Assembly (NCBI GenBank): GCA_014654705.1
Contig: JACVZY010000003.1
Span: forward strand, 1 to 64,000
Direction: 5' to 3'
DNA from: Ignavibacteria bacterium
Lineage (GTDB): Bacteria > Bacteroidota > Ignavibacteria > Kapaibacteriales > UBA4661
DNA: 64,000 bases
This document shows positions 8,956 to 17,649 of this stretch, piece by piece; the stretch's first letter is position 1; every line of letters begins with the position of its first letter. The notes below the pieces were generated by a model. The model made no database searches. It had not been told where the DNA came from and saw only the letters and a list, made by a program, of their open reading frames with translations. Made by a program: the position numbers and the translations under genes.

Positions 8956-10236
8956 TTATTTAGACTGAGGAAGCAGCACAACATCTGCGTGAAGAGCGCT
9001 TGATTTCTGGCTTGCAGGAACACTTAGCACGCGCTTCATTTCTTTGTGTCCCGGGGCGGTGATACTTTGCTGATAGGTCTTGCCGACGCGCAAGACGGCT
9101 GAATAATATCCCGTGTCGCTTGTGCTTACTTCTTCACTGTCCATTTCGCTTGCGCCACGGAAGGTGATTTTTGCAATGAGCGGTTCATTACCGGATTTGC
9201 TCCGCACCGTACCGGAGACCACAGCCACAGGCTCGGGCTTCAATGCCGCAAAAGCACTGGTGAGTTTTGCCATAAAAATATCACCATTACGAATAAAGTA
9301 CACCTCACTGCCGTCGGCACTAACGGTAAAGCCGTAATCATCGGCTTTGGTATTGAAGGGTTCGCCGATATTGGTGATGTTCGTTACAGTGCCGTCGTCA
9401 TTCAATGTTGCCTTGAAAATATCCAATCCGCCGAAACCACCCAAGCCGTCGGAGGCAAAGTAGAGAGTTCTACCATCGGCGGCAAGATGCACCGAGCGCT
9501 CATTACCGTCGGTGCTGACGTCGAGTTTTTGACAATAAAGCCAGCCTGCTTTGCCTGCTTTTCGGCTGAAATACAAATCCATCGGTCCGTCGTAATCAGG
9601 TCCGCAGGCAACAACAAATAGTCTGCCATTCGCCGAGAAAGCTGCACCATCTGTACCGTACAATTCGCCTGTCTGCTTGCGCATCTGCGTAAAAAAGAGA
9701 TTGATTCCGCCCCCTACACCGACTGGTTTTGCCCATTTGCTGCCCTGCATTTGTGCGCTGTAATAGGGTCCCCCGCTATTTTGCCAACCGGGCTGCCAGC
9801 TTTGAAAAATCACTGCCTGACCGTCTGCCGAGATATTCGGCTCATCTTCGCCGCGAGCCGTGTTGACCGTTGCATCCAGACAGCGCGGGGCTTGCCACTC
9901 ACCGTTGACGCGCTCAGACACCCAAATATCACCGTCAAAACGGTCAAGAGTGTCGGGACGGCGCGACCACACCTGAGCGCCTCTGTCCGACATAAAGAAC
10001 ATCCGTTTTCCGTCGGGTGTAATCGAAAGGTTTGCTTCTTGATAGGGAGAATTTATCTGGTTCAGCCGCGTAATAGAGACGTTCCCTTTCAATTTTAATA
10101 TCGGAATTTTGGGTTCATGATCTTCTCCAAAACGTGTTTGCGCTTCGAGAACATTCTGGGGCGCAAGAACCAGAAGGCAAGCGAACAATAGCATTGGCGC
10201 GATTGTCATACAACGAAAGAAGCGTAGAGCGTTCAT
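8956..10236 (-). CDS. Exported PD40/WD40-like beta-propeller protein
   Basis: A 426-residue protein with an N-terminal signal peptide (about 1-33, MLLFACLLVLAPQ core) followed by repeated PD40-type blades, seen as recurring phrases such as SITPDGKRMFFMSDRG, NISADGQAVIFQS, LAADGRTLYFASDG and VSADGSEVYFIRNGD. The last 80 residues (VVSGTVRSKSGNEPLIAKITF ... YSAVLRVGKTYQQSITAPGHKE) form a carboxypeptidase-regulatory-like fold. This pattern is common in periplasmic OmpA-associated proteins of Bacteroidota, but here no OmpA peptidoglycan-binding domain follows. It likely acts in the periplasm or at the surface; function is unknown. Confidence 0.8.
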   Translation of the reverse strand: MNALRFFRCMTIAPMLLFACLLVLAPQNVLEAQTRFGEDHEPKIPILKLKGNVSITRLNQINSPYQEANLSITPDGKRMFFMSDRGAQVWSRRPDTLDRFDGDIWVSERVNGEWQAPRCLDATVNTARGEDEPNISADGQAVIFQSWQPGWQNSGGPYYSAQMQGSKWAKPVGVGGGINLFFTQMRKQTGELYGTDGAAFSANGRLFVVACGPDYDGPMDLYFSRKAGKAGWLYCQKLDVSTDGNERSVHLAADGRTLYFASDGLGGFGGLDIFKATLNDDGTVTNITNIGEPFNTKADDYGFTVSADGSEVYFIRNGDIFMAKLTSAFAALKPEPVAVVSGTVRSKSGNEPLIAKITFRGASEMDSEEVSTSDTGYYSAVLRVGKTYQQSITAPGHKEMKRVLSVPASQKSSALHADVVLLPQSK

Positions 10237-10455
10237 AGCACAGAAAGAAGAAATGAAGAGAGGAATGTGTAGATTGATTGCTACAAAACTGCATTACTAC
10301 ACAGATTGAAAATGGTTTGTAAAATACGCATTTTTCGCCTTGGATGTACTTTTTTCACATATTTTTTTGCAGCGATGCCTACTTTGTAGCAATTTACGCT
10401 ATGCCCCAAGCATGATCGATGGTATCGCACTATAATTTCACGCAAGAGTTCTAGA

Positions 10456-11499
10456 ATGATGAAAGCGCTTATTCTGCACGAGAACCCCGCGGTGGAGACG
10501 ACGGCAGCCGCCGGCAAAGAACGTACAACGTACCGCGTCAGTATTGAAGAAGCCCCCAAACCAGTACTTCAAGCGGGTGAGGCGCTGGTGCGCATGAGAG
10601 CAGCCGCACTTAACCACCGCGACGAATGGATTCGCAAAGGACAATATGCACGGATTCGTGAAGGTGTCATTTTGGGTTCGGACGGCTGTGGAGTCGTGGA
10701 GGAAGTTACCTCAAAAGCCGACGAACACTGGCTTGGCAAAGAGGTCGTTTTGAATCCGTCGTTGGGATGGGGCGCAAACCCTCGCGCTCAAGACCGTAAC
10801 TACGCCATCATAGGCTTGCCGACGAACGGCACGTTTGCGGAATACTGTGCCGCGCCGGTACAGAATCTCTATGCCAAGCCACCACACCTAAGCACCGCCG
10901 AAGCAGCAGCAGTACCACTTGCGGGCATCACGGCATATCGCTCCGTGCGTACACAAGGCGAAATCGGTGCGGGAACAAAAGTCCTCGTTACGGGCATTGG
11001 CGGAGGCGTGGCGCAGTTTGCAGCACAATTTGCCGTTGCTCTGGGAGCAAGCGTTTATGCGACGTCCGGGGATGAAGCAAAACTTCGCACCGCAAAAGAG
11101 CGGCTTGGAATAATGGGTGGAGTAAACTATCGATCGGACAACTGGCATAAAACACTTCTTGCTGAGGCGGGCGAACTCGACTGCATCATTGACAGCGCCG
11201 TCGGCGACAGTCTGGACGCGCTTCTTGGGCTGCTTGCACCGGGCGGGCGCTATGTGTTTTACGGCGCGACCAATGGTCGCCCGCAGTCGCTGAACGTACA
11301 GATGATATTTTGGAAACAACTTCGCTTGCAAGGCTCCACGATGGGCAGTGATGCGGAGTTTGAGGCAATGCTGGACTTTGTTGCCGAAAAGCGCCTTGTC
11401 CCAATTTTGGATTCTGTGCGTCCGTTTGCGGAAATTGGCGCGGCATTTGAGGCAATGGCAAAAGGAACGCAGTTTGGTAAACTTGTCGTCACGTTTTAA
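10456..11499 (+). CDS. MDR-family quinone/alcohol oxidoreductase
   Basis: A 347-residue medium-chain dehydrogenase/reductase. The N-terminal GroES-like domain (LNHRDEWIRKGQY, VILGSDGCGVVEEV) and the Rossmann segment VLVTGIGGGVAQFAAQFAVALGA near residue 176 are clear. The Cys that binds catalytic zinc in alcohol dehydrogenases is replaced by the HRDEW sequence, so this is more likely a zinc-independent NAD(P)H quinone oxidoreductase or enoyl reductase type. Start could be 10456 or the next codon (two consecutive ATGs). It is monocistronic and divergent from the PD40 gene. Confidence 0.87.
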   Translation: MMKALILHENPAVETTAAAGKERTTYRVSIEEAPKPVLQAGEALVRMRAAALNHRDEWIRKGQYARIREGVILGSDGCGVVEEVTSKADEHWLGKEVVLNPSLGWGANPRAQDRNYAIIGLPTNGTFAEYCAAPVQNLYAKPPHLSTAEAAAVPLAGITAYRSVRTQGEIGAGTKVLVTGIGGGVAQFAAQFAVALGASVYATSGDEAKLRTAKERLGIMGGVNYRSDNWHKTLLAEAGELDCIIDSAVGDSLDALLGLLAPGGRYVFYGATNGRPQSLNVQMIFWKQLRLQGSTMGSDAEFEAMLDFVAEKRLVPILDSVRPFAEIGAAFEAMAKGTQFGKLVVTF

Positions 11500-11608
11500 T
11501 TACGAATGAGAAATTCCGAATGAAGGTTGAGAACGATACGCAGTCAGCGCATAAGCGCTTTGTACGCCTAACTCACCCCTCATCCTTCATCTTTTCAATC
11601 TTTCCACA

Positions 11609-13132
11609 ATGCACCTTCCTTCTCTTCTCGGTCATTCTGCGCAACTGCTGAGGCTCATTGACCACTCGCAGCGCCCTGCCGATGTGCTTGCATCGGAGTA
11701 TTTTCGCGCAAAAAAATATATCGGCGCGAAGGAACGTCGTTTTATTTCGTCGGTGGTCTTTGCGGCACTGCGCGGACGCTCGGCATTCGATTTCTGTGCG
11801 ACCGAGGCTTTACGGGGCATTGCGCCACAAGTCCAAGCCGCACAAGAGCAATTTCACCACGAGCACAAAGGCAAAAAAGCAAGCGTCGAGCTGCTTTTCC
11901 ACGAGCTAGGCATCATCACGGCGTGTGCGCTCGTGGGAAATCAGGTTGGCGTGGGGAATATGGTCGAGAGTATTGAGCAGACGTTAGGCATTGCCTACCA
12001 AGACATCGAGGGGCGCATCATTGCTTTGGGTGAGGCATTTGCGCTTCGCTCCGGTATTGCTGCCGATGCGGGCATTCAGTTCGCAATGGCACTCCACGAG
12101 ATTTGGTCAGCGCTGGCGGAAGAAATTGAATTGATTTTTGCAGGTGAAGAATTTTCCGAAGCCGCACGAGAACTCCTCGCAACGCGCTTTGCCACTCCGC
12201 GCTGGATGCTGGAGGCGTGGCAGGAGGGTACAATCGAAGCGAACGATTGGTTTTCTTCCGTCGAACTCGCGGCTTCGCTTTTGGGCGCAGCGCCGATTCC
12301 TTTGCGCGTCAATACGCTTGCTGCCGACCGCGAAACCGTTCTCAAGATACTCCGCGAAGACGGCATTCATGCTCGCACGGGCAAACTGTCGCCCGACGCA
12401 ATTTTGATTGACCGACGTGTGAACCTGACGGGAACGAATCTGTACCGCGAAGGCACAGTAGAAATTCAGGATGAAGCAAGCCAACTTGCGGGGTTTGCAC
12501 TTGCGCCGGAAGCGGGATGGCGCACGCTGGATGCTTGCGCAGGAGCGGGCGGTAAGGCGCTTCACATCGGAGCATTGCAGAAAAACAAGGGCGAAATTAT
12601 TGCCTCCGATATTGAGTACCAACGTCTGAAAGAATTGCCTCTTCGCGCCAAACGAAGCGGGTTATCACTCATTTCCACCAAGCAACTCACGGACAGAAAG
12701 ACAACAGTAACGCTTCCGACGCAATTGGCACACCTCAAAGACGCTTGTGATGCCGTCGTGGTGGATGCTCCCTGCTCCGGCGTAGGCACGGCGCGGCGTA
12801 TGCCAATGTCAAAATGGCGGCTCACACCCGAAATACTTCTGAAGCACAGCCGCAAGCAGCTTGAAATCGTGAATCTCTACGCAAATGCTGTCAAACCCGG
12901 CGGAGTGCTGCTTTACCTGACGTGTTCGCTCATGCCACAAGAAAATGAGCACGTTGTACGAGAATTTCTCTCCGCAAACCCTGATTTTACACCGGAAGCA
13001 TTGGAACCTGTTTTTGCGCACCACGGTATCCGTATTCCGGGGTTAGCTCCCGATGCGCCATGGCTTACTCTCACGCCCGCACGACACGGCACGGATGGCT
13101 TTTTTATGGCGCGAATGCGAAAGGCTCTTTAA
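11609..13132 (+). CDS. RsmB-type RNA 5-methylcytosine methyltransferase
   Basis: A 507-residue S-adenosylmethionine-dependent RNA methyltransferase of the NOL1/NOP2/Sun family. A helical NusB-like region (residues 1-200, diverged) precedes the catalytic domain, with LDACAGAGGKALH binding SAM, VVVDAPCSGVGTARR as the motif IV cysteine and LLYLTCSLMPQENE as the motif VI catalytic cysteine. Both catalytic cysteines are present. The second family member at 13885-15786 is closer to classical RsmB, so this one may modify another rRNA site. The start is the ATG at 11609 after a pyrimidine-rich leader. Confidence 0.85.
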   Translation: MHLPSLLGHSAQLLRLIDHSQRPADVLASEYFRAKKYIGAKERRFISSVVFAALRGRSAFDFCATEALRGIAPQVQAAQEQFHHEHKGKKASVELLFHELGIITACALVGNQVGVGNMVESIEQTLGIAYQDIEGRIIALGEAFALRSGIAADAGIQFAMALHEIWSALAEEIELIFAGEEFSEAARELLATRFATPRWMLEAWQEGTIEANDWFSSVELAASLLGAAPIPLRVNTLAADRETVLKILREDGIHARTGKLSPDAILIDRRVNLTGTNLYREGTVEIQDEASQLAGFALAPEAGWRTLDACAGAGGKALHIGALQKNKGEIIASDIEYQRLKELPLRAKRSGLSLISTKQLTDRKTTVTLPTQLAHLKDACDAVVVDAPCSGVGTARRMPMSKWRLTPEILLKHSRKQLEIVNLYANAVKPGGVLLYLTCSLMPQENEHVVREFLSANPDFTPEALEPVFAHHGIRIPGLAPDAPWLTLTPARHGTDGFFMARMRKAL

Positions 13133-13227
13133 TTTAGAACGCAAGCGCACCCAAAGCTGCAGAAAGTTTCAACTTTGTCAGGAAGGCTACGCATCAACGC
13201 GATACTCAGACGCGGTACTCAGAATTT

Positions 13228-13767
13228 TCAAGCAGCCTCGTCTGCTTGTGGCTTTGCTGGGCGCTGCATCACTGTCCCACATTTTTTGCAGGTGCAATGC
13301 TCGACGTTGCCATAGAATCTATCAAAAATAGGTGGTAGCTGCTCCACAATGTTGCTCACAAAGTGATATTCTTCGTAAAGTTTGCTGCCACAATTCTCAC
13401 AGAACCACAGAAAACCGTCTAGCTCCTGCGTTGCTCGTTTGCGCTCCATCACAAGACCAACCGTGTTGACACGGCGCTGTGGCGAGTGCGGTGTGCGTGG
13501 CGGCAGCAAAAAAATATCCCCTTCTCGAATCGGCATATCTACTATTTTCTCGCCGTCGTGCAGTCGCAAGACCATATCGCCTTCGAGTTGGTAGAAAAAT
13601 TCCTCGCCTTCGTTGTAATGAAAATCCTTCCGTGCATTCGGACCTCCGACGACCATGACGATAAAATCATCGGTTTCATCATAGACAACAGCATTGCCGA
13701 CAGGCGGCTTGAGCAGATGACGGTGTTCGTCTATCCACGTGCGGAAATTGAAGGGTTTGGTCGGCAT
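13228..13767 (-). CDS. nbaC: 3-hydroxyanthranilate 3,4-dioxygenase
   Basis: A 179-residue non-haem iron cupin that opens the ring of 3-hydroxyanthranilate in the kynurenine route to quinolinate and NAD, or in tryptophan/2-nitrobenzoate breakdown. Iron ligands lie in DFHYNEGEEFFYQLEGD (His, Glu) and PPRTPHSPQR (His). The C-terminus has the two CxxC pairs (FCENCGSKL, CTCKKCGTVM) of the bacterial rubredoxin-like extra iron site. The ATG at 13767 (MPTKPFNFR) is preferred; the longer in-frame extension (to 13863) is repeat-like spacer sequence. It is flanked by two RNA methyltransferases and no other kynurenine gene is nearby. Confidence 0.93.
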   Translation of the reverse strand: MPTKPFNFRTWIDEHRHLLKPPVGNAVVYDETDDFIVMVVGGPNARKDFHYNEGEEFFYQLEGDMVLRLHDGEKIVDMPIREGDIFLLPPRTPHSPQRRVNTVGLVMERKRATQELDGFLWFCENCGSKLYEEYHFVSNIVEQLPPIFDRFYGNVEHCTCKKCGTVMQRPAKPQADEAA

Positions 13768-13884
13768 ATGGTTGGTAAGTTTTGAATGTTGAGTGCGGTT
13801 TGTAATGGTTCTGAGATTGGGGGTTGTGCGTGTATTCGGAAGATTTGTCTGCGCACTCATCATTCAAACGTAGCACTTCCAAAT

Positions 13885-15786
13885 CTACGATTTACGCACA
13901 AGCCGTGCAGCAAATGCGCCGTCTGTTTGGTGCACGTGCGGGAACATCTGCATAAAACCATCCTTGCAAAGTGTTTCGGGCAGATAGTTCTCGGCGCGGT
14001 CAAGTTCGTAGTTAGGAAATTCCTTCAGGAACCATGCTATTTGCGCGGTGTTTTCTTCCGGCTCAATCGTGCAGGTGCTATACACGAGCGCCCCACCGAC
14101 CTTGACCAGCTTTGCAGCATTGGTGAGCAATTCGCGTTGTGTGCGCAGAATCGGTGTAAAATCGGTTATCTCGAACTTCCACTTAATGTCAGGCTTTTTC
14201 GCCAGTGTTCCTAAGCCGGAACACGGCGCATCGAGCAGCACAATATCTGCTTTTTCCTTTGGTGCAAACGTCCGTGCGTCTTGCGCTTGAGCGGTGATAG
14301 ACGTGAGGCGCAGGCGTTCGGTATTTTCCTGAATCACCTTGAGTTTTCCGGCGTATTTATCCAGTGCAATAATCGTCGCTTCGTCGTTGGTGAGTTCTGC
14401 TGCAAAGGTAGATTTCCCGCCGGGTGCAGCACAGAGGTCATAAATTATTTGTCCACGATGCGGGCTTGCCAAACGCACCACCATTGCGGCACTGGGGTCT
14501 TGCACCGAAAACCATCCTTCTTGGAATGGCTTCCACTCACGCACGGACGAAAGCGAACCGACTAGGACAAGGCGCTCCGGCTCAATTGGGGAATCCCACC
14601 GCTTCACATCTTGTGCTTGGAGAAATGTAAAGAGTTCTTCGGGCACACAGCGCATCATGTTCATACGAAGCGTGATCTTAGGGCGTTCGTTGTTCATACG
14701 CAGGAGTTCTTCGGCATCTTTCTCGCCGAAACGCTCTATCCAACGCTTTACCATCCAGAATGGGTGCGAGTAAATTATTGAGAAATGCCGCGCAACGTCT
14801 TCGTGACGAAGTGGATAGCGGATATTGTTGATATTATTCAAAATGTTCCGCAAGATAGCATTGACAAGGTTTCCCGAACGGTGTCCCTTCAATCGTTTGA
14901 TGAGTTCGACCGACTCGCTCACCGCCGCAAAGGGCGGAATTCGCTGCAAAAACATAACTTGGTAGAGTGCGATACGCATGGCATTTTTCACGGGCACAAT
15001 ACACTTCACAAATTCCCCGTGATAAAAGCCCGTCAGCACCCAGTCCAGCTTTGCTTGCCAGCGCGTCACGCCATGCACAAGTTCTGTCAGCAAGGCACGA
15101 TCAACCGGCTTCAAATCACAGTGCGCTAATTCGTATTCCAAAAGTTTGTCTAAGTACGAATCACTTTGATCAAGACGAGAGAGAATTTTAATTGCCAAGC
15201 CGCGAGCACCGGTATAGAGTGGGTTGTAATCCTTAAAGAAAATGCTGTCGCTGCCTTTAGCGGGCTTATCCGGCACGTAGGGCGGGTCGTCGTAGCGGAG
15301 AGCCTGCGGAATGCCACGCCGTTGTAGTGCCTCCAACTGCTCCGGGCGCTCAATCCCTTCGTGTGTCGGTATGAACTCCGGCGTAATAAGTGCAGGACTT
15401 ATCGGCTCAAAGCGTGGTGTTCTCTCGTTTCTATCGTTTCGCTGTGGGCGATTGCCCTGCTCCGGTCTTTCTTGATGCGGTCTGTCTTGAGGATTTCTAT
15501 CCTGAGGCGGTCGCCGCCGGGTGTCATGGTCACGGCGGTCGTCTGGGCGCTTATTCTCATGCGGACGATTAAGGTTTTGCTGTGGAGTGCGCTCTGATTG
15601 AGGACGCTCCTGCTGAGGGCGTTCCTGCTGAGGGGTTCTCTGATGCGGGCGCTCCGCACGTTGCTCCGGTGGGGCTTGCGGCGATTTATTCGCAGGATAT
15701 TTATGACGATGTTCTTTTTCGTGCTTGGGCTTCGGATGCTGCTGATTATCCGGCGGAGTGCTTGGGGAGTGGTCTTGTGGAGCCAT
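13885..15786 (-). CDS. rsmB: 16S rRNA m5C967 methyltransferase RsmB with disordered N-terminal extension
   Basis: A 633-residue protein. Residues 1-130 are a low-complexity extension made of Pro, Arg, Gln, Glu, His and Asn (repeats such as RPQQERPQ and RPHQERPEQ), not found in usual RsmB of about 430 residues. Then come a NusB-like RNA-binding domain (residues 195-335) and the methyltransferase core with YDLCAAPGGKSTFAAEL, LLDAPCSGLGTLAKKPDIKW and VYSTCTIEPEEN, retaining both catalytic cysteines. It methylates C967 (E. coli numbering) of 16S rRNA. The extension could aid RNA binding. The start at 15786 gives MAPQDHSPSTP; a shorter version starting inside the low-complexity region cannot be excluded. 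Confidence 0.9.
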   Translation of the reverse strand: MAPQDHSPSTPPDNQQHPKPKHEKEHRHKYPANKSPQAPPEQRAERPHQRTPQQERPQQERPQSERTPQQNLNRPHENKRPDDRRDHDTRRRPPQDRNPQDRPHQERPEQGNRPQRNDRNERTPRFEPISPALITPEFIPTHEGIERPEQLEALQRRGIPQALRYDDPPYVPDKPAKGSDSIFFKDYNPLYTGARGLAIKILSRLDQSDSYLDKLLEYELAHCDLKPVDRALLTELVHGVTRWQAKLDWVLTGFYHGEFVKCIVPVKNAMRIALYQVMFLQRIPPFAAVSESVELIKRLKGHRSGNLVNAILRNILNNINNIRYPLRHEDVARHFSIIYSHPFWMVKRWIERFGEKDAEELLRMNNERPKITLRMNMMRCVPEELFTFLQAQDVKRWDSPIEPERLVLVGSLSSVREWKPFQEGWFSVQDPSAAMVVRLASPHRGQIIYDLCAAPGGKSTFAAELTNDEATIIALDKYAGKLKVIQENTERLRLTSITAQAQDARTFAPKEKADIVLLDAPCSGLGTLAKKPDIKWKFEITDFTPILRTQRELLTNAAKLVKVGGALVYSTCTIEPEENTAQIAWFLKEFPNYELDRAENYLPETLCKDGFMQMFPHVHQTDGAFAARLVRKS

Positions 15787-16013
15787 GATACAAAAATTGA
15801 GTGAACAAAAGTGCTACGGAATATGATTCAGCGTTCAAAAATTGCGTGGAAAATCATATCTTTGAACATGACTAAAACATTTTTTGGTTCAAAAACGCTG
15901 AAGACATGCAAAATACGTGTTTTTTGACAATTCCTGAAACCAAGTTTTGCAATTGCGTAATTTACTGCGACGACCCGAACCCAAATTTTCTATCATTGTT
16001 TCCCCTTTGCATT

Positions 16014-16298
16014 ATGAATATCTTCAAACGATTCTTCTATACACTCTACCGCCCAGTGGATTGGAAGCGCAGTAGCCATGAGAATTTCGAGCATTGGAAA
16101 GGTATTAAAGTCGGCGATGTGGTCGAGGCTGCCGTCGAAAATCCAAATGGTATCCGCTACCGAGTCGAAGAAATGAACGAATCAGAACTCCAAGCCCGCG
16201 TTACTCGTCTGGATAGTGACGGCGCAACACCGCTTGAGAAGTACACGCTTTCGCTCAAAATGCTCCGCCCGATAATGCCTCCGACAAAGCATTGGTAA
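16014..16298 (+). CDS. Small hypothetical protein
   Basis: A 94-residue protein of unknown function beginning MNIFKRFFYTLYRP. It has a basic, aromatic N-terminus and a mixed alpha/beta-looking body (KGIKVGDVVEAAVENPNG, YRVEEMNESELQARVTRLD). The KVGDVVEA stretch recalls small beta-barrel folds, but I cannot assign a family. The ATG at 16014 is preferred to an upstream in-frame ATG at 15906, whose extension is AT-rich and cysteine-rich and looks non-coding. It lies 64 bp upstream of the FAH-family gene on the same strand. Confidence 0.6.
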   Translation: MNIFKRFFYTLYRPVDWKRSSHENFEHWKGIKVGDVVEAAVENPNGIRYRVEEMNESELQARVTRLDSDGATPLEKYTLSLKMLRPIMPPTKHW

Positions 16299-16362
16299 TT
16301 TGCGCGCGCCATTATCCCCAAAGGCAGTTTTATCAATTATTCATTACCACTGATTACACGTT

Positions 16363-17049
16363 ATGTCTCGTTCTCATTTTCTTTTTACCGACGGAACAAC
16401 GCTTGAAGCCGGTACAATCTATGGTATCGGTAAAAATTATGCGGCTCATGCCCGCGAAATGGGCGGCGAAGTTCCCGCCTCGCCAATGGTCTTTCTCAAG
16501 CCTCCGGCAGCACTGGTGCAGGACGGCGGGACGGTCGTTTGCCCCGCGTTCTCTGCGAATCTGCACCACGAGGTGGAAATGGTCGTTGTTATCGGCGAGG
16601 ACTGCCAAGATGTGCCCGCAAATGATGCAAAAAGCGTGATTGCGGGGTATGGCTTGGGTTTGGATATGACGTTGCGAGATTTACAGCACGCCGCAAAACA
16701 GCAGGGTTCACCATGGGCTGTGGCAAAGGGCTTTCGCACATCTGCACCGATTTCACGAATTTTGCCGGCAGCACTTTTTACCCATATTCCTGATTTTGAC
16801 CTCGAACTCAGCGTCAATAATGTGGGACGGCAAAAAAGCTCTACCAAGCTCATGGAACGCAGTGTTGCGACGCTAATAGAATACCTGTCCTCAGTCTTCA
16901 CCCTGCGCAAAGGTGATAGCATTTACACCGGTACGCCCGAAGGTGTTGGGCAAGTAGTACCGGGAGATGTGCTCACGGCGCGGATGAGTCCCGAGGTTGG
17001 CACGTTTGCAGGAGTGCAGACGCTCTCACTTACGGTTACGATTGCTTGA
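16363..17049 (+). CDS. Fumarylacetoacetate hydrolase family protein
   Basis: A 228-residue cytosolic metal-dependent hydrolase/decarboxylase. The fold starts with YGIGKNYAAHAREMG, and the metal ligands are in NLHHEVEMVVVIG (two Glu) and GLGLDMTLRD (Asp); GDSIYTGTPEGVGQV is the conserved C-terminal signature. Family members include acylpyruvases, oxaloacetate decarboxylases and 2-hydroxyhepta-2,4-diene-1,7-dioate isomerases. The short length fits the FAHD1-like acylpyruvase/oxaloacetate decarboxylase group best. The yqaA-like gene follows after 18 bp, so they probably share a transcript. Confidence 0.88.
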   Translation: MSRSHFLFTDGTTLEAGTIYGIGKNYAAHAREMGGEVPASPMVFLKPPAALVQDGGTVVCPAFSANLHHEVEMVVVIGEDCQDVPANDAKSVIAGYGLGLDMTLRDLQHAAKQQGSPWAVAKGFRTSAPISRILPAALFTHIPDFDLELSVNNVGRQKSSTKLMERSVATLIEYLSSVFTLRKGDSIYTGTPEGVGQVVPGDVLTARMSPEVGTFAGVQTLSLTVTIA

Positions 17050-17067
17050 CCAATACATATCAGAAAG

Positions 17068-17529
17068 ATGACTATGAGTTTCAACTGGCATGACTTCGTA
17101 CTCAATTACGGACTCTGGGGCTTAGGTGGAGCATCGTTTGTATCGGCAACAATTATCCCGCTCAGTTCGGAAGCGATTTTGATTGCCGGCATTGCGGCAG
17201 GCTTACCCTTTGCCCCTGCGTTTACCATCTGCTCGGCTGCGAATTGCCTTGCGTGTGTGTGCAACTACGGGCTTGGTGCGGCATTGCGTTCCAAAATGCT
17301 TCCTCGTCTTGCCGGAAGCAAGAACGGGCGCAGAGCCATCGTGTGGATGGAGCGTTGGGGAGTCTGGAGTCTGCTCGGCTCGTGGCTGCCTTTTGTGGGC
17401 GACCCGCTCACGGTCGTTGCAGGTACAGTACGTGTACATTTGCTGTGGTTTGCCATCATTGTTTTTGCGCTCAGAATACTACGGTACCTTGCGGCGATAT
17501 ACGGCGCACAGCTTGCTCATGTTTTGTAA
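17068..17529 (+). CDS. YqaA-like DedA-related membrane protein
   Basis: A 153-residue inner-membrane protein with about four hydrophobic segments (FVLNYGLWGLGGASFVSATI, ILIAGIAAGLPFAPAFTICSA, GVWSLLGSWLPFVGDPLTVV, LLWFAIIVFALRILRYLAA). Residues such as the acidic SSEA in the first hairpin and SWLPFVGDPLTVVAG match the YqaA/SNARE-associated family, relatives of DedA lipid scramblases. A lipid or ion transport role is possible but not shown. Confidence 0.85.
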   Translation: MTMSFNWHDFVLNYGLWGLGGASFVSATIIPLSSEAILIAGIAAGLPFAPAFTICSAANCLACVCNYGLGAALRSKMLPRLAGSKNGRRAIVWMERWGVWSLLGSWLPFVGDPLTVVAGTVRVHLLWFAIIVFALRILRYLAAIYGAQLAHVL

Positions 17530-17570
17530 ATTTTACGCTTCTTTTTCGTCCGACCTCTTCCATCATTTCC

Positions 17571-17599
17571 TTGTCATCCTGCATTTTTTCGTATATTTG
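17571..17599 (+). promoter_or_regulatory. Bacteroidota-type promoter for the 1049-residue regulator
   Basis: TTG (17571-17573), an 18-bp spacer and TATATTTG (17592-17599) match the -33/-7 pattern, ending 50 bp before the ATG. A second similar core (CATATTTTG, 17612-17620) follows closely. Confidence 0.6.
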
Positions 17600-17649
17600 A
17601 CAGCATTTTCCCATATTTTGACACATCGGAAATTGATTCTGGCAACATA

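Noticed and set aside
10456-11499. Zinc-dependent alcohol dehydrogenase
   Set aside because: The catalytic zinc Cys is absent and the sequence reads HRDEW, favouring a zinc-independent MDR reductase.
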